DNA from: Pseudomonas defluvii
Lineage (GTDB): Bacteria > Pseudomonadota > Gammaproteobacteria > Pseudomonadales > Pseudomonadaceae
DNA length: 64,000 nt
Assembly (NCBI RefSeq): GCF_001695625.1
Contig: NZ_MBPN01000005.1
Coordinates: 37,724 to 101,723 of the forward strand
Reading direction: 5' to 3'
Under the pieces are notes generated by a model, which was not told the origin of the DNA, ran no database searches, and saw nothing but the letters and a program-made list of their open reading frames with translations. A program made the position numbers and the translations under genes. Below are positions 34,950 through 43,770 of the stretch, piece by piece (the first letter of the stretch is position 1; every line of letters starts with the position of its first letter).

Positions 34950-35402
34950 TCAGGGCTTTGCGTTCGCTGCCAATTGCTCCAGTGCAGACTCCAGGGCCAG
35001 CCGGTAACCGCTAGCGCCCAGGCCGCAGATCACGCCTACGGCGACATCTGAAAAGTAGGAGTGATGGCGAAAAGGTTCACGCTTGTGCACGTTAGACAAA
35101 TGCACTTCGATGAATGGGATGCTCACCGCCAGCAGCGCGTCACGTAATGCGACACTTGTGTGCGTAAAAGCCGCCGGGTTGATCAGGATGAAGTCCACGC
35201 CTTCGTTGCGTGCGGCGTGGATACGGTCGATCAACTCGTACTCGGCATTGCTCTGCAGGTACTGCAGGTGGTGGCCAGCGGCACGGGCGCGCTGTTCCAG
35301 GTCCTGGTTGATCTGATCCAGGGTCACGGCACCGTAAACACCAGGCTCGCGGGTGCCAAGCAGGTTCAGATTGGGGCCATGCAGTACCAGTAGCGTTGCC
35401 AT
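34950..35402 (-). CDS. aroQ: AroQ, type II 3-dehydroquinate dehydratase
   Basis: A 150-residue shikimate-pathway enzyme. Near the start GPNLNLLG and REPGVYG carry the catalytic tyrosine and arginine of the flexible lid; [10 protein letters not shown] and [15 protein letters not shown] complete the active site. The ATG at 35402 has GGATCCG-like purines upstream and gives the conserved N-terminus; the frame from 35456 adds residues not seen in the family. It is the first gene of an aroQ-accB-accC unit. Confidence 0.96.
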   Translation of the reverse strand: MATLLVLHGPNLNLLGTREPGVYGAVTLDQINQDLEQRARAAGHHLQYLQSNAEYELIDRIHAARNEGVDFILINPAAFTHTSVALRDALLAVSIPFIEVHLSNVHKREPFRHHSYFSDVAVGVICGLGASGYRLALESALEQLAANAKP

Positions 35403-35495
35403 CTGCGGATCCTTTTTTATTCGTGCGAACACATCAGCGCGGCGACTATGCCGCAAGCACGGGGCAGTGTCCAGTTACCTGCAATAGCCAGCACG

Positions 35496-35545
35496 ATGAG
35501 CGAGATTCACGCAAAATATATGACCATTTTGTTAATTTTGGTCAT
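35496..35545 (-). promoter_or_regulatory. AT-rich promoter and palindrome before aroQ-accBC
   Basis: In an otherwise GC-rich region, ATGACCA and TGGTCAT form 7-base arms around a 12-base A/T centre (35520-35545). On the minus strand TGACCA is followed after 18 bases by TATATT, a fair sigma-70 promoter overlapping the palindrome. Overlap suggests an operator for a repressor or a growth-rate regulator. Confidence 0.5.
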
Positions 35546-35573
35546 GCATGCCGCTTTTTACGACCACAGCAAG

Positions 35574-37355
35574 TTATAGACGCAGTTCGCTACGAATGCG
35601 CAACAGATGTTCAGCAAATTCGCCGGCGTTTGTCTCGCCAACCACTCGGGCGTCGGTTTTTTCGCTGCCGTTCGCCGCAAAAAACATCAGCGCAGGTGGG
35701 CCGAACAGGTGGTAGCGGTCGAGCAGGGCGCGTTGTTCAGCGGTGCTCTCGGTGATGTCGAACTTGATCAAGCGAAAGCCCTCCAGGTGCGCCTGGACAG
35801 CAGGTGCACTCAGTACCTCGCGCTCGATCACCTTGCAGCTGATGCACCAGTCGGCGTACCAATCCAGCACCACGGGTTGCCCTGCCGCTTTGGCCTCGGC
35901 CAGGGCGGCGTCGAGTGCTGCGGGTGTGTGCACCTTCTGCCATGCGTCGGCCTGGGCGCTGGCGATGGCACTGGCGCTGCTTGGCAGGTGCGTTTTGCCC
36001 AGTGGCCTGAACGGGTCGGTCTGGCCACTGAAGGCGCCATACCAGCAGGCCACTGCATAGGCGAGCAGTAACAGGCCGAGCAATTGCGTCAGGCGTCGGG
36101 CCGGGCTTTTCTCGATGAACTCAAGGGCACCGAGGAACAGTGCGACACCCGCCGTCAGCAAGCCGATCAGCACCAGGGTCACTTCGCCCGGCAATATCCG
36201 GCTTAGCAGGCCGATGGCCAAACCCAGCAGCAAGACACCAATGGCATTTTTCACAGTGACCAGCCAAGGGCCGCTTCTTGGCAGCCAGGCGGCACCGCCG
36301 GTGGCGACCAACAGCAGCGGCGCCCCCATGCCCAGGCCCAGGGCAAAAAGCTTCAGCGCGCCGCCCAGCGCATCGCCACTGGCGCTGATGTACAGCAGGG
36401 CGCCGGCCAATGGTGCGGATACGCAGGGCGATACCAACAAGCTGGAGAGGATGCCAAGCACCGCCGCACCAAGCAGTGAGCCGCCGCGTGTACGCCCGGC
36501 AATATGGTCAAGGCGAGTGCTCACTGCCAACGGCAAGCGCAGTTCAAACAGACCGAACATGGCCAGGGCAAAGACCACGAAGAACAGCGAAAACGGCACC
36601 AGTACCCAGGCCGATTGCAGGCGCGCCTGCAGGTTCAGTTCGGCGCCGAACAGCCCCATCAATGCGCCAAGCAGGGCAAAGCAGGCGGCCATCGGCAGGA
36701 CGTAGGCCAGTGACAGGCTCAAGCCTCGCCACCCACCGATATGGCCGCGCAACACCACGCCGGAGAGAATCGGCAGCATTGGCAGTACGCACGGGGTGAA
36801 GGTCAGGCCGACGCCGGCGAGGAAGAACAGCAGCAAGGCTTTCCAGTCGGTATGGGTGCTGCTCTTGGCTGTGTCGGCTGGCGCCGCGCCGCTGCCCGAA
36901 ATGCTCAGGCGCTCAGTTTCCGGTGGGTAGCACAGGCCTTTGTCGGCGCAGCCCTGGTAGGTTACCAGCAGGGTGAAGGCGCGTTTATCGGCGCCCCGTG
37001 GCAGGGTGATGTCGAGGATGCCGTGATATACCTCGACATCGCCGAAGAATTCGTCGTGCTTGGCTTCGCCTTTGGGCAGCTGTGCGCTTTCCAGTGCAAT
37101 GTCGGCGGGTTCGCTACGGAACTGAAAGCGGTGTCGGTAGAGGTAGTAACCCTCGGCGGCGACGAAGCGCAGGGTGATGGACTGCGCATCGTCCTTGACC
37201 AGGCTGAGCTTGAACGCTTCGCGTACAGGGAGGAAATCGGCGCTGTTGTTCAGCGTGGCGGCGCCCAGCGTTGCACTAGGACGGCTGTCGAGCAGGCCGG
37301 CGGCGGCAACGGGCAGGGCCAGGACCATAAACAGAAGGCAAAGCAGACGGCGCAT
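35574..37355 (-). CDS. dsbD: DsbD, thiol:disulfide interchange protein
   Basis: A 593-residue inner-membrane protein that moves electrons from cytoplasmic thioredoxin to periplasmic thiol proteins. A signal peptide (1-19) is followed by the periplasmic alpha domain with C136 and C142 (CADKGLC) and the membrane domain of about eight segments with CVLP and CVSAP cysteines. The C-terminal thioredoxin-like domain has W503-CISC (C504 and C507). All three cysteine pairs are present. The ATG at 37355 begins directly with the signal; the frame from 37388 is not needed. It follows the chemoreceptor gene with a hairpin between them. Confidence 0.95.
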   Translation of the reverse strand: MRRLLCLLFMVLALPVAAAGLLDSRPSATLGAATLNNSADFLPVREAFKLSLVKDDAQSITLRFVAAEGYYLYRHRFQFRSEPADIALESAQLPKGEAKHDEFFGDVEVYHGILDITLPRGADKRAFTLLVTYQGCADKGLCYPPETERLSISGSGAAPADTAKSSTHTDWKALLLFFLAGVGLTFTPCVLPMLPILSGVVLRGHIGGWRGLSLSLAYVLPMAACFALLGALMGLFGAELNLQARLQSAWVLVPFSLFFVVFALAMFGLFELRLPLAVSTRLDHIAGRTRGGSLLGAAVLGILSSLLVSPCVSAPLAGALLYISASGDALGGALKLFALGLGMGAPLLLVATGGAAWLPRSGPWLVTVKNAIGVLLLGLAIGLLSRILPGEVTLVLIGLLTAGVALFLGALEFIEKSPARRLTQLLGLLLLAYAVACWYGAFSGQTDPFRPLGKTHLPSSASAIASAQADAWQKVHTPAALDAALAEAKAAGQPVVLDWYADWCISCKVIEREVLSAPAVQAHLEGFRLIKFDITESTAEQRALLDRYHLFGPPALMFFAANGSEKTDARVVGETNAGEFAEHLLRIRSELRL

Positions 37356-37437
37356 GACAATCTCGCGGAACGGGTATGGGCGCATCATAGCGGAGTGTGC
37401 CGAGACGTGCAGGCGCCGCGCACCCCCTTACATCCCG

Positions 37438-37459
37438 CGGATGCCTTTACAGGCATCCG
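37438..37459 (-). terminator. Hairpin between the chemoreceptor gene and dsbD
   Basis: CGGATGCC and GGCATCCG pair perfectly around a 6-base loop, 10 bases past the chemoreceptor stop. No T run follows on the minus strand, so it may be a processing site or a weak terminator. Confidence 0.45.
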
Positions 37460-37468
37460 GTGTTCCCC

Positions 37469-39430
37469 TCAAACCCTGAATGCGCGAACGGCAGTGTTCA
37501 GTTCGCCCCCCAGCCTGAGCAACTGTTCACCCTGTTCACGGCCCTCGCCGATACGATGCAGGTTGTCTTCACCCAAGGTGTGGATGCGCTCGCTGTGATC
37601 ACGAATTTCACTGACCGCGCCACTCTGTTGAGCCGTGACATCTGCGATACGCTCGGCGGTGGCAGCGATGGTCTGAATTGCCCCGACGATTTCATCCAGT
37701 GCGCCGTCGGCGGCCTGGGCCTGGCTGGCGGTCGCTTCAGCATGTTCAACCTGCGCACGCATGCCTTCCACCGAATGGCGTGCGGCCTGTTGCAAGCGCT
37801 CGATCAGCGTTTGAATTTCTCCAGTAGCCCCCGTCGTGCGCTGCGCCAGCGAGCGGACTTCTTCGGCGACCACGGCAAACCCCCGGCCCATCTCGCCAGC
37901 CCGTGCGGCCTCGATGGCCGCGTTGAGGGCCAGCAGGTTGGTCTGTTCGGCAATCGAGCGGATCACCGTCAGTACACCCCCGATGGTTGCCGACTCCTGA
38001 GCCAGTTGTTCGATCATCTGGGTGTTGCCCTGCACCTCGCCGACCAGCGAGTGCAGCCCGGTCAGGCTTTGGCCAATGACTCGCTGCCCCTGCTCGACGG
38101 CGCGCCCGGCACTGCGGCTGGCATCGGCAGCCTGGCTGGCATCGCCAGCGACCTGGACAATCGTGGCCTCCAGCTCACCCAGCGCGTCGCGTATCTGCGC
38201 TGTATCTCCGGCCTGGCGCTCGGCGCCATCGTGCAGGGCACTGCTCATGTCGGCCAGGGCATGGCTGCTGCCGGCCACTTGTTCGGCATTGCTGCGCAAG
38301 GTGCCAACCAGTTCCACCAGATAGATGCGCAGGCGATTGAGCGAGTCCTGAATATCGCGCAGCTCGCGGTTGGTTGCGCCCAGGGCGATGGTTTGGCTGA
38401 AGTCGCCTTCCGCCCAGCGCGACAGTGCCGGGGAGAGGTTGGTCAGCACCCGCGTCAAGCGTCTTTGCAGGGTGTCGATCAACAGGGCAATCAGCAGGAT
38501 CATGGCAATCATGACACCCTGGATCAGGCGTACTTCACCCTGTATCTGCGCGTGCTGGCTACGCACGCCTGGCTCCAGTTCGGCAATCGCCTGTTGTACT
38601 GCTGCAATGCGCTCATGGGTGCTGTTGGCCAGCTCGGCGCGGCGTTGAATCTGTTCGCGGGTGCGTTGAAGCTCGCCCGGATAACGGCTTAGCAGGCTGT
38701 TAAGCTCGCGTTTCAGGGCGATGCCGCTGTCTTCGGCGACGGCGGTGGTTTCGCTCTGCAAGCCCATCAGCGCGGCGAAGTCGTCTGTGCTCGAGGCTGT
38801 GCTGGCGGTGACGCCCAGCAATGGCAACTGGTCGAGGGCGCGGGCTTGGCCGACGATGCTTTGCAGCTCGCGCTCTACCTCGTCGGCCAGTTCGCTGCGA
38901 CCACTGCTGACCAACTTGTCGCGTGCCAGTGAGAGCCTGCCCAAATGCACGCTGGCATTGAGCAGCGCTTGTGGGTAGTGCCCGGCGTCGGGGCTATTGC
39001 TGCTCTGGGCATACTGCGCCAGTTGTTCAAGTGCAGCACCAAGCTCGCGTTCGGCTTGCAGCAACAGGGCTTGAGGGTCGCCGGCAAGCTTGCCGGCGGC
39101 CAGCAGCTCGGAGCCGGTGAACGCCTGCAGGCTGTCCAGGCTTGGGCGCAGGCGAGCGGCCAGGTCGTCGGGGAGAACGCTCAGTTGTGCCTGCAAGTCG
39201 ACGATAGCCTGCTGTGCTTCAGCATGGCGCAGCGCATCGCCGCTATTCAGGTAGTCCTGAATGTTGCGCGCGGCCTGGTTCTGAAACTGCTGGGACAGGC
39301 CCAGGTAGCGCTCCATCAGCAGATAGGGGCGCTCCAGCGCATGCTGTGACCACCACAGTGTCGCGCCCAAGGCCAGGCAGACGGTGACCAGCAACAAGGT
39401 GTTGAGATTGGTAAGCAGCTTCAGGCGCAT
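37469..39430 (-). CDS. ctpL: Methyl-accepting chemotaxis protein, CtpL-like
   Basis: A 653-residue transmembrane chemoreceptor. One membrane helix near residues 9-28 and another near 305-325 enclose a large all-helical periplasmic domain of about 275 residues. A HAMP linker follows, then the signalling domain with the highly conserved hairpin tip ([20 protein letters not shown]) and EVRSLAQRT. The position between dsbD and gcbA corresponds, from memory, to CtpL of P. aeruginosa, a receptor for phosphate-starved chemotaxis; the ligand here is therefore inference. The chain ends without the pentapeptide used by some receptors to bind CheR and CheB. Confidence 0.75.
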   Translation of the reverse strand: MRLKLLTNLNTLLLVTVCLALGATLWWSQHALERPYLLMERYLGLSQQFQNQAARNIQDYLNSGDALRHAEAQQAIVDLQAQLSVLPDDLAARLRPSLDSLQAFTGSELLAAGKLAGDPQALLLQAERELGAALEQLAQYAQSSNSPDAGHYPQALLNASVHLGRLSLARDKLVSSGRSELADEVERELQSIVGQARALDQLPLLGVTASTASSTDDFAALMGLQSETTAVAEDSGIALKRELNSLLSRYPGELQRTREQIQRRAELANSTHERIAAVQQAIAELEPGVRSQHAQIQGEVRLIQGVMIAMILLIALLIDTLQRRLTRVLTNLSPALSRWAEGDFSQTIALGATNRELRDIQDSLNRLRIYLVELVGTLRSNAEQVAGSSHALADMSSALHDGAERQAGDTAQIRDALGELEATIVQVAGDASQAADASRSAGRAVEQGQRVIGQSLTGLHSLVGEVQGNTQMIEQLAQESATIGGVLTVIRSIAEQTNLLALNAAIEAARAGEMGRGFAVVAEEVRSLAQRTTGATGEIQTLIERLQQAARHSVEGMRAQVEHAEATASQAQAADGALDEIVGAIQTIAATAERIADVTAQQSGAVSEIRDHSERIHTLGEDNLHRIGEGREQGEQLLRLGGELNTAVRAFRV

Positions 39431-39537
39431 ATCCAGGGTCTACCAACGGCTGAATGGTAAGCCTCTGAAGTTATTGCGTTTTTGTTACGAGGTTATGACG
39501 AAGGCGCGGAAGAACTAAAAAAACTGGCACATTGCCT

Positions 39538-41154
39538 TTATGGTTCGCTGCGCAGCACGGTGTTGCGTCCTGCAGCCTTGGCCCGGTACAGCGCCTCATC
39601 GGCGGCGGTTGCCATGCTCAACGCATCGAGCCCATCGTTCAGTTGTACAACCCCGGCGCTGAACGTGCAGTACAGGTCGCGCGGCTGGGCCGGGTAATGA
39701 ATTTCGGAGAAGCGTTGGCGGATCTCATCCAGCACTTTGTGTGCGGCATTCAGGTCTGTACTGGGCATGACAATCGCAAACTCTTCACCGCCATAGCGAC
39801 CAATAAAGTCGGTCTTGCGCAGGCGTTGTTTCAGAAACAGCGCCAGGCTTTTGATCACGCGGTCGCCCATGGGGTGGCCGTGGCTGTCGTTGACCTTCTT
39901 GAAGTGATCGATGTCGAGCATTGCAAAGCTCAATGGGCGCTCTTCGCGACGGGCGCGGAAGCTGCAGTCTTCCAGCAATTGCAGGATGTGCGTGTGGTTG
40001 TACAGGCCGGTGAGGCTGTCGCGGACCATGCGTGCATTGAGGTTGCGGGCTCGCGCCGCACGGTTGCGTACCGTGGTGATCAGATGGTGCGAACGGATGG
40101 GTTTGGTCAGGAAGTCATCGCCGCCCTCGCTCATGGCTTCGAGCTGCTTGTCCAGGTCGTCCTCGGCCGACAGGTAAATGATCGGCACACTGACATAACG
40201 GTCGTTTTGTCGGATGACCTTGGCCAGCTCAGGCCCCGTGCAGCCTGGCATGTACAGATCAAGAATGATCAGGTCTGGCTGGAAGTCGGCCAGCTCAGCC
40301 ATGGTTTGAATCGGGTCGGTGAGGGTGCGGGTAACGATGCCTGCGTTGTTCAGCAAGCGCTCGGTGTAGATGGCTTGAGCCCGCGAATCATCAATGACCA
40401 GTACCCGGAACGGTTCGTACTGAGTCACGCTGGTCAGCAGTTCGACCTTTTCCAGCAGGCTGGAGGCTTCCAGCGTGCCGGTCAGGAATTCCTGGCCGCC
40501 AGCACGCACGGCAGCCAGGCGCGTCGGCGTATCGGTTTCGTGCAGGCTGAAGAACAACAGCGGAAGGGGCTGCTCCAGCCCCTGTTGAGCTTGGGCCGCC
40601 AGATGCAGGCCTTGCCCGCTGCCGGTGAAGTCGACGTCCATGACTAGGGCGGCCGGCAGACGCTCGGCCATCGAGGCCCGAAAGGCTTCGGCGCTGTTCA
40701 GTGCCTGTACCCCTAGGCCAAAGAACTCCAATTGCGTCGCCAGTCGCTCTGCCCGGTCATGGTCTTGCAGCATGATGTAAACCGGCTTGCGCAGCGGCGG
40801 CAGCGGGGTCTGCTCAAGCTGGTCGCCCTGGCGCAAGCCAGTGCGCGACAGGCGTTGCATCAGGCGGTTGAGTTCATTGATCAAGCCGCTGCTCAGGCGC
40901 GCACCGTTAGCCTCTATAGCCTTCAGGGTTTGCCCTATTGCCTCGGCCAGTTGACTGTGCTCAGGCTGGTCAAAGCGCTCGGCATAACGCTGCAGTCGCA
41001 GGTTGGCTTCGCACAGTTCACCGAGGTCATTGCTCGACCACTCGCTACGCTGCAGGCGTTGCCAGATCTCAAGTATCTGCCGAGCCTGGTGAATGACCCG
41101 CTGGGCAAAGTGCTGTTTGAGGCGCTCACGATTTGGGTCTTCTGGCTCGGTCAT
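39538..41154 (-). CDS. gcbA: GcbA-type diguanylate cyclase with tandem receivers
   Basis: A 538-residue response regulator. Residues 1-115 are helical and resemble a histidine phosphotransfer domain, though no histidine motif is obvious. Receiver 1 (about 124-245) has D173 but a weakened acidic pocket; receiver 2 (about 250-370) is canonical with D299 and DD at 255-256. The GGDEF domain has an active GGEEF (455-459) and an intact inhibitory RxxD (446-449). It should make cyclic di-GMP when phosphorylated. Position and layout match GcbA of P. fluorescens and P. aeruginosa, which promotes early surface attachment. No cognate kinase is next to it. Confidence 0.85.
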   Translation of the reverse strand: MTEPEDPNRERLKQHFAQRVIHQARQILEIWQRLQRSEWSSNDLGELCEANLRLQRYAERFDQPEHSQLAEAIGQTLKAIEANGARLSSGLINELNRLMQRLSRTGLRQGDQLEQTPLPPLRKPVYIMLQDHDRAERLATQLEFFGLGVQALNSAEAFRASMAERLPAALVMDVDFTGSGQGLHLAAQAQQGLEQPLPLLFFSLHETDTPTRLAAVRAGGQEFLTGTLEASSLLEKVELLTSVTQYEPFRVLVIDDSRAQAIYTERLLNNAGIVTRTLTDPIQTMAELADFQPDLIILDLYMPGCTGPELAKVIRQNDRYVSVPIIYLSAEDDLDKQLEAMSEGGDDFLTKPIRSHHLITTVRNRAARARNLNARMVRDSLTGLYNHTHILQLLEDCSFRARREERPLSFAMLDIDHFKKVNDSHGHPMGDRVIKSLALFLKQRLRKTDFIGRYGGEEFAIVMPSTDLNAAHKVLDEIRQRFSEIHYPAQPRDLYCTFSAGVVQLNDGLDALSMATAADEALYRAKAAGRNTVLRSEP

Positions 41155-41436
41155 GTCCTGACTACTTATATAGGGGTGAGGCTGAGTTCCAGTGATGGCT
41201 CTATGCTAGCACTACTTTTCAGGCGATCACGTGTCTTGCGTCAAATTACCGCGTTGCCTGCAAATTCAGTTTGTGACCGGATAGTCGCTTATGCGAAGCA
41301 GCCGGGTTGATTTATAGTGCAACGCATGATGCCGACCCCCGGCAGGCGAGCGGCTGTGAAAAGCACAGGGTACGCCGGCGCAATGCCTGGGCTTGCGGTC
41401 GAACCTTTGAACCGACGTGACTGAAAGGACAATGCC

Positions 41437-42510
41437 ATGCTGGACTGGAAAAACCGTACAGGCAAAGCCGAGGCGCGCGAGCGGGCTGGTACCCGTGAAA
41501 CAGCAGCGGGCAGCTATTTCAGCGGCCTGTTGTTCAGCCGGGCGCTGGGAACACTCATTGCCATTTATCTGTTGGTGACGATTGCCCTGGGCTGGTACTG
41601 GAGCGAGGAGCCTGACCTGTTCCCGGTTCAGCAGAACGCCCAGGCTGCAGCTGAGCGCACGGGCAAGCAGATGGTGATCGGCTATACCACCATCGAAACT
41701 CTCAAGACTGTTTCCGGTACGTTGCTGCACAAGCCCGGTGGCTATATCTCCAACGACCGTTTCCCGCCAGGCCTGTGGATGGACAACATGCCGAGCTGGG
41801 AGTACGGCGTGCTGGTCCAGGTGCGTGATCTGAGCCGCGCCCTGCGCAAGGACTTTGCCCGCTCCCAGTCGCAGTCCACCGAGGATGCTGACCTGGCCAA
41901 GGCCGAGCCGCGCTTCAACTTCGACAACAAGAGCTGGATCTTGCCGTCGAGCGAGTCGGAGTTCCAGGAAGGCATCAACAGCCTGACCCGTTATCAGAAC
42001 CGCCTGGCCTCGCCTGACCAGCAGGGCGCGCAGTTCTATACCCGTGCCGACAACCTGAACAACTGGTTGGGCGATGTCGCCACGCGCCTGGGTTCGCTGT
42101 CCCAGCGCCTGTCGGCCAGCGTCGGCCGGGTCAAGCTCAATACCACCCTGAAAACCGAGTCTGTGGTTGCCGGCCAAGTGCCGCAATTGGATGAGGAAGT
42201 GGTCGAGACCCCGTGGCTGCAGATCGACAACGTGTTCTACGAGGCCCGTGGCCAGGCGTGGGCGCTGTCGCACCTGCTGCGCGCCATCGAGGTCGACTTC
42301 GCCGACGTGCTGGCGAAGAAGAACGCCACCGTCAGCGTGCGTCAGATCATCCGCGAGCTGGAGGCCTCCCAAGAGTCTCTGTGGAGCCCGATGGTACTCA
42401 ACGGCAGTGGCTTCGGCATGTGGGCCAACCACTCGTTGGTGATGGCCAACTACATTTCCCGGGCCAACGCCGCAGTGATCGATCTGCGCCAACTGCTGTC
42501 CCAGGGCTGA
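41437..42510 (+). CDS. DUF2333 family membrane-anchored protein
   Basis: A 357-residue protein with one membrane helix near residues 36-54 and a long, mostly helical periplasmic region rich in charged residues, with no enzyme motif I can identify. DUF2333 is conserved in pseudomonads at this position, ahead of a NUDIX gene, but has no known function. AAGGAC lies 8 bases before the ATG at 41437. It is separated from divergent gcbA by a 282-base spacer in which I see no strong promoter match. The NUDIX start lies 4 bases after its stop. Confidence 0.88.
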   Translation: MLDWKNRTGKAEARERAGTRETAAGSYFSGLLFSRALGTLIAIYLLVTIALGWYWSEEPDLFPVQQNAQAAAERTGKQMVIGYTTIETLKTVSGTLLHKPGGYISNDRFPPGLWMDNMPSWEYGVLVQVRDLSRALRKDFARSQSQSTEDADLAKAEPRFNFDNKSWILPSSESEFQEGINSLTRYQNRLASPDQQGAQFYTRADNLNNWLGDVATRLGSLSQRLSASVGRVKLNTTLKTESVVAGQVPQLDEEVVETPWLQIDNVFYEARGQAWALSHLLRAIEVDFADVLAKKNATVSVRQIIRELEASQESLWSPMVLNGSGFGMWANHSLVMANYISRANAAVIDLRQLLSQG

Positions 42511-42514
42511 GGCG

Positions 42515-43051
42515 GTGGCCATCTCTTCCCGCGAGGCGGCGCATCGCGCCGCTTCAGATGCTGAGCGCATCGTCTGGGTCGACCGCGACGATGCCGAGCA
42601 GGGTGCCATGCAACGGGCCGAGTTGCGCGAGCGCGGCTTGATCGGTCGTGGCACGTTCATTCTGCTGTTCAACTCGGCCGGGCACCTGTGCGTGCACCGG
42701 CGCACACTGAGCAAGGCGCTTTATCCGGGCTATTGGGATGTGGCCGCTGGCGGCATGGTGGCGGTGGGTGAAAGCTACGCCGCCTCGGCAGCGCGAGAGC
42801 TGGAAGAAGAATTGGGCGTAACCGGCGTTGAACTGACGGCCCATGAGCGTTTTTTCTTCGATCAGCCCGACAACCGTTTGTGGTGCGCGGTGTTCTCGGC
42901 CGTCTGGGACGGCCCCCTGCGGCTACAGCCGGAGGAGGTCAGCGAGGCTCGTTTTCTGCCCCTGGAAGCGGTCATGGCCGACAGCCTGGTGCAGCCGTAT
43001 TGCCCCGATTCACTGGCCGCGTTGAAACGTTACCTCGACCGTCAATCCTGA
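42515..43051 (+). CDS. NUDIX hydrolase
   Basis: A 178-residue enzyme with a complete NUDIX box, G-x5-E-x7-RELEEELGV, at about residues 79-101. It hydrolyses a nucleoside diphosphate linked to another group; the layout resembles isopentenyl-diphosphate isomerase-like or YfcD-type NUDIX proteins, but the substrate cannot be read from sequence. The start is a GTG at 42515, 4 bases after the DUF2333 stop. A hairpin follows the stop. Confidence 0.92.
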   Translation: MAISSREAAHRAASDAERIVWVDRDDAEQGAMQRAELRERGLIGRGTFILLFNSAGHLCVHRRTLSKALYPGYWDVAAGGMVAVGESYAASAARELEEELGVTGVELTAHERFFFDQPDNRLWCAVFSAVWDGPLRLQPEEVSEARFLPLEAVMADSLVQPYCPDSLAALKRYLDRQS

Positions 43052-43058
43052 GGTCGCT

Positions 43059-43084
43059 AAATCTGCCTAAAATGGCGCAGATTT
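43059..43084 (+). terminator. Terminator after the NUDIX gene
   Basis: AAATCTGC and GCAGATTT pair perfectly around a 10-base loop, 7 bases past the NUDIX stop. The A/T-rich stem ends in TTT, a modest intrinsic terminator. Confidence 0.5.
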
Positions 43085-43244
43085 GTACTTAGCATTTGCT
43101 GCATTTGTCGTTACACTGCGCGGCCTTTTAAAGCCGGGACTGTTCGCAGACCCGGTTGCGCTGCCCCTGCCAGAGTGGGGCTTCGCGGTCGGTACCTCGC
43201 TCGGGGCATCGACCAGTTTTTGTCCTCACGATAGAGGATCAAAA

Positions 43245-43616
43245 GTGGCCAAAAAAGCCGCATCATTCGCTGCCCTTGGCGGCCTGGTGTTCTCCACCGA
43301 TGCAGGTCGGCATTGCCCGGACTGCAGCCAACCCATCGATGCCTGCATCTGCAAGCAGACGGCCATCCCTGAAGGCGATGGCATTGCTCGCGTGCGCCGC
43401 GAAAGCAAAGGCCGTGGCGGCAAGACCGTTACCACCATCAGCGGCGTGCCGCTGCCCCTCGAAGCACTCAAGGATCTGGCCAGCACGCTCAAGCGCCGCT
43501 GTGGAACCGGTGGTGCCTTGAAGGACGGTGTCATCGAGATCCAGGGCGATCATGTCGAGCTGTTACTGGCAGAACTGGTCAAACAGGGCTTCAAGGCGAA
43601 AAAATCCGGTGGCTGA
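43245..43616 (+). CDS. Sui1/eIF1-like translation factor (YciH type)
   Basis: A 123-residue protein. A short N-terminal part has a CPDC-x8-CIC cysteine cluster that may bind zinc, and the C-terminal SUI1 domain includes GRGGKTVTTISG and GALKDGVIEIQGDH. Bacterial YciH resembles eukaryotic eIF1 and affects initiation fidelity in vitro; its role in cells is unclear. The start is a GTG at 43245 preceded by AGAGGATC; the in-frame extension from 43083 runs through a hairpin and is rejected. About 160 bases of untranslated leader may precede it. Confidence 0.9.
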   Translation: MAKKAASFAALGGLVFSTDAGRHCPDCSQPIDACICKQTAIPEGDGIARVRRESKGRGGKTVTTISGVPLPLEALKDLASTLKRRCGTGGALKDGVIEIQGDHVELLLAELVKQGFKAKKSGG

Positions 43617-43770
43617 TCGGCCCCGTCGCGATTTTTTGCATTCCCGTTTCTAAACTCGTTCCCGTAGGAAGGGTCTACCCCTGAACACGGAAGACCGTCA
43701 TTTTCAGGATTTACACTGCGCCCGCTCCGGGCTGGCCGGTGTTCTTCGATTTTTTATATAGGGGACTTCG

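Noticed and set aside
41155..41436. Search for promoters in the gcbA-DUF2333 gap
   Set aside because: TTGACG and TATAGT-like boxes exist but not at workable spacing; nothing firm enough to list.
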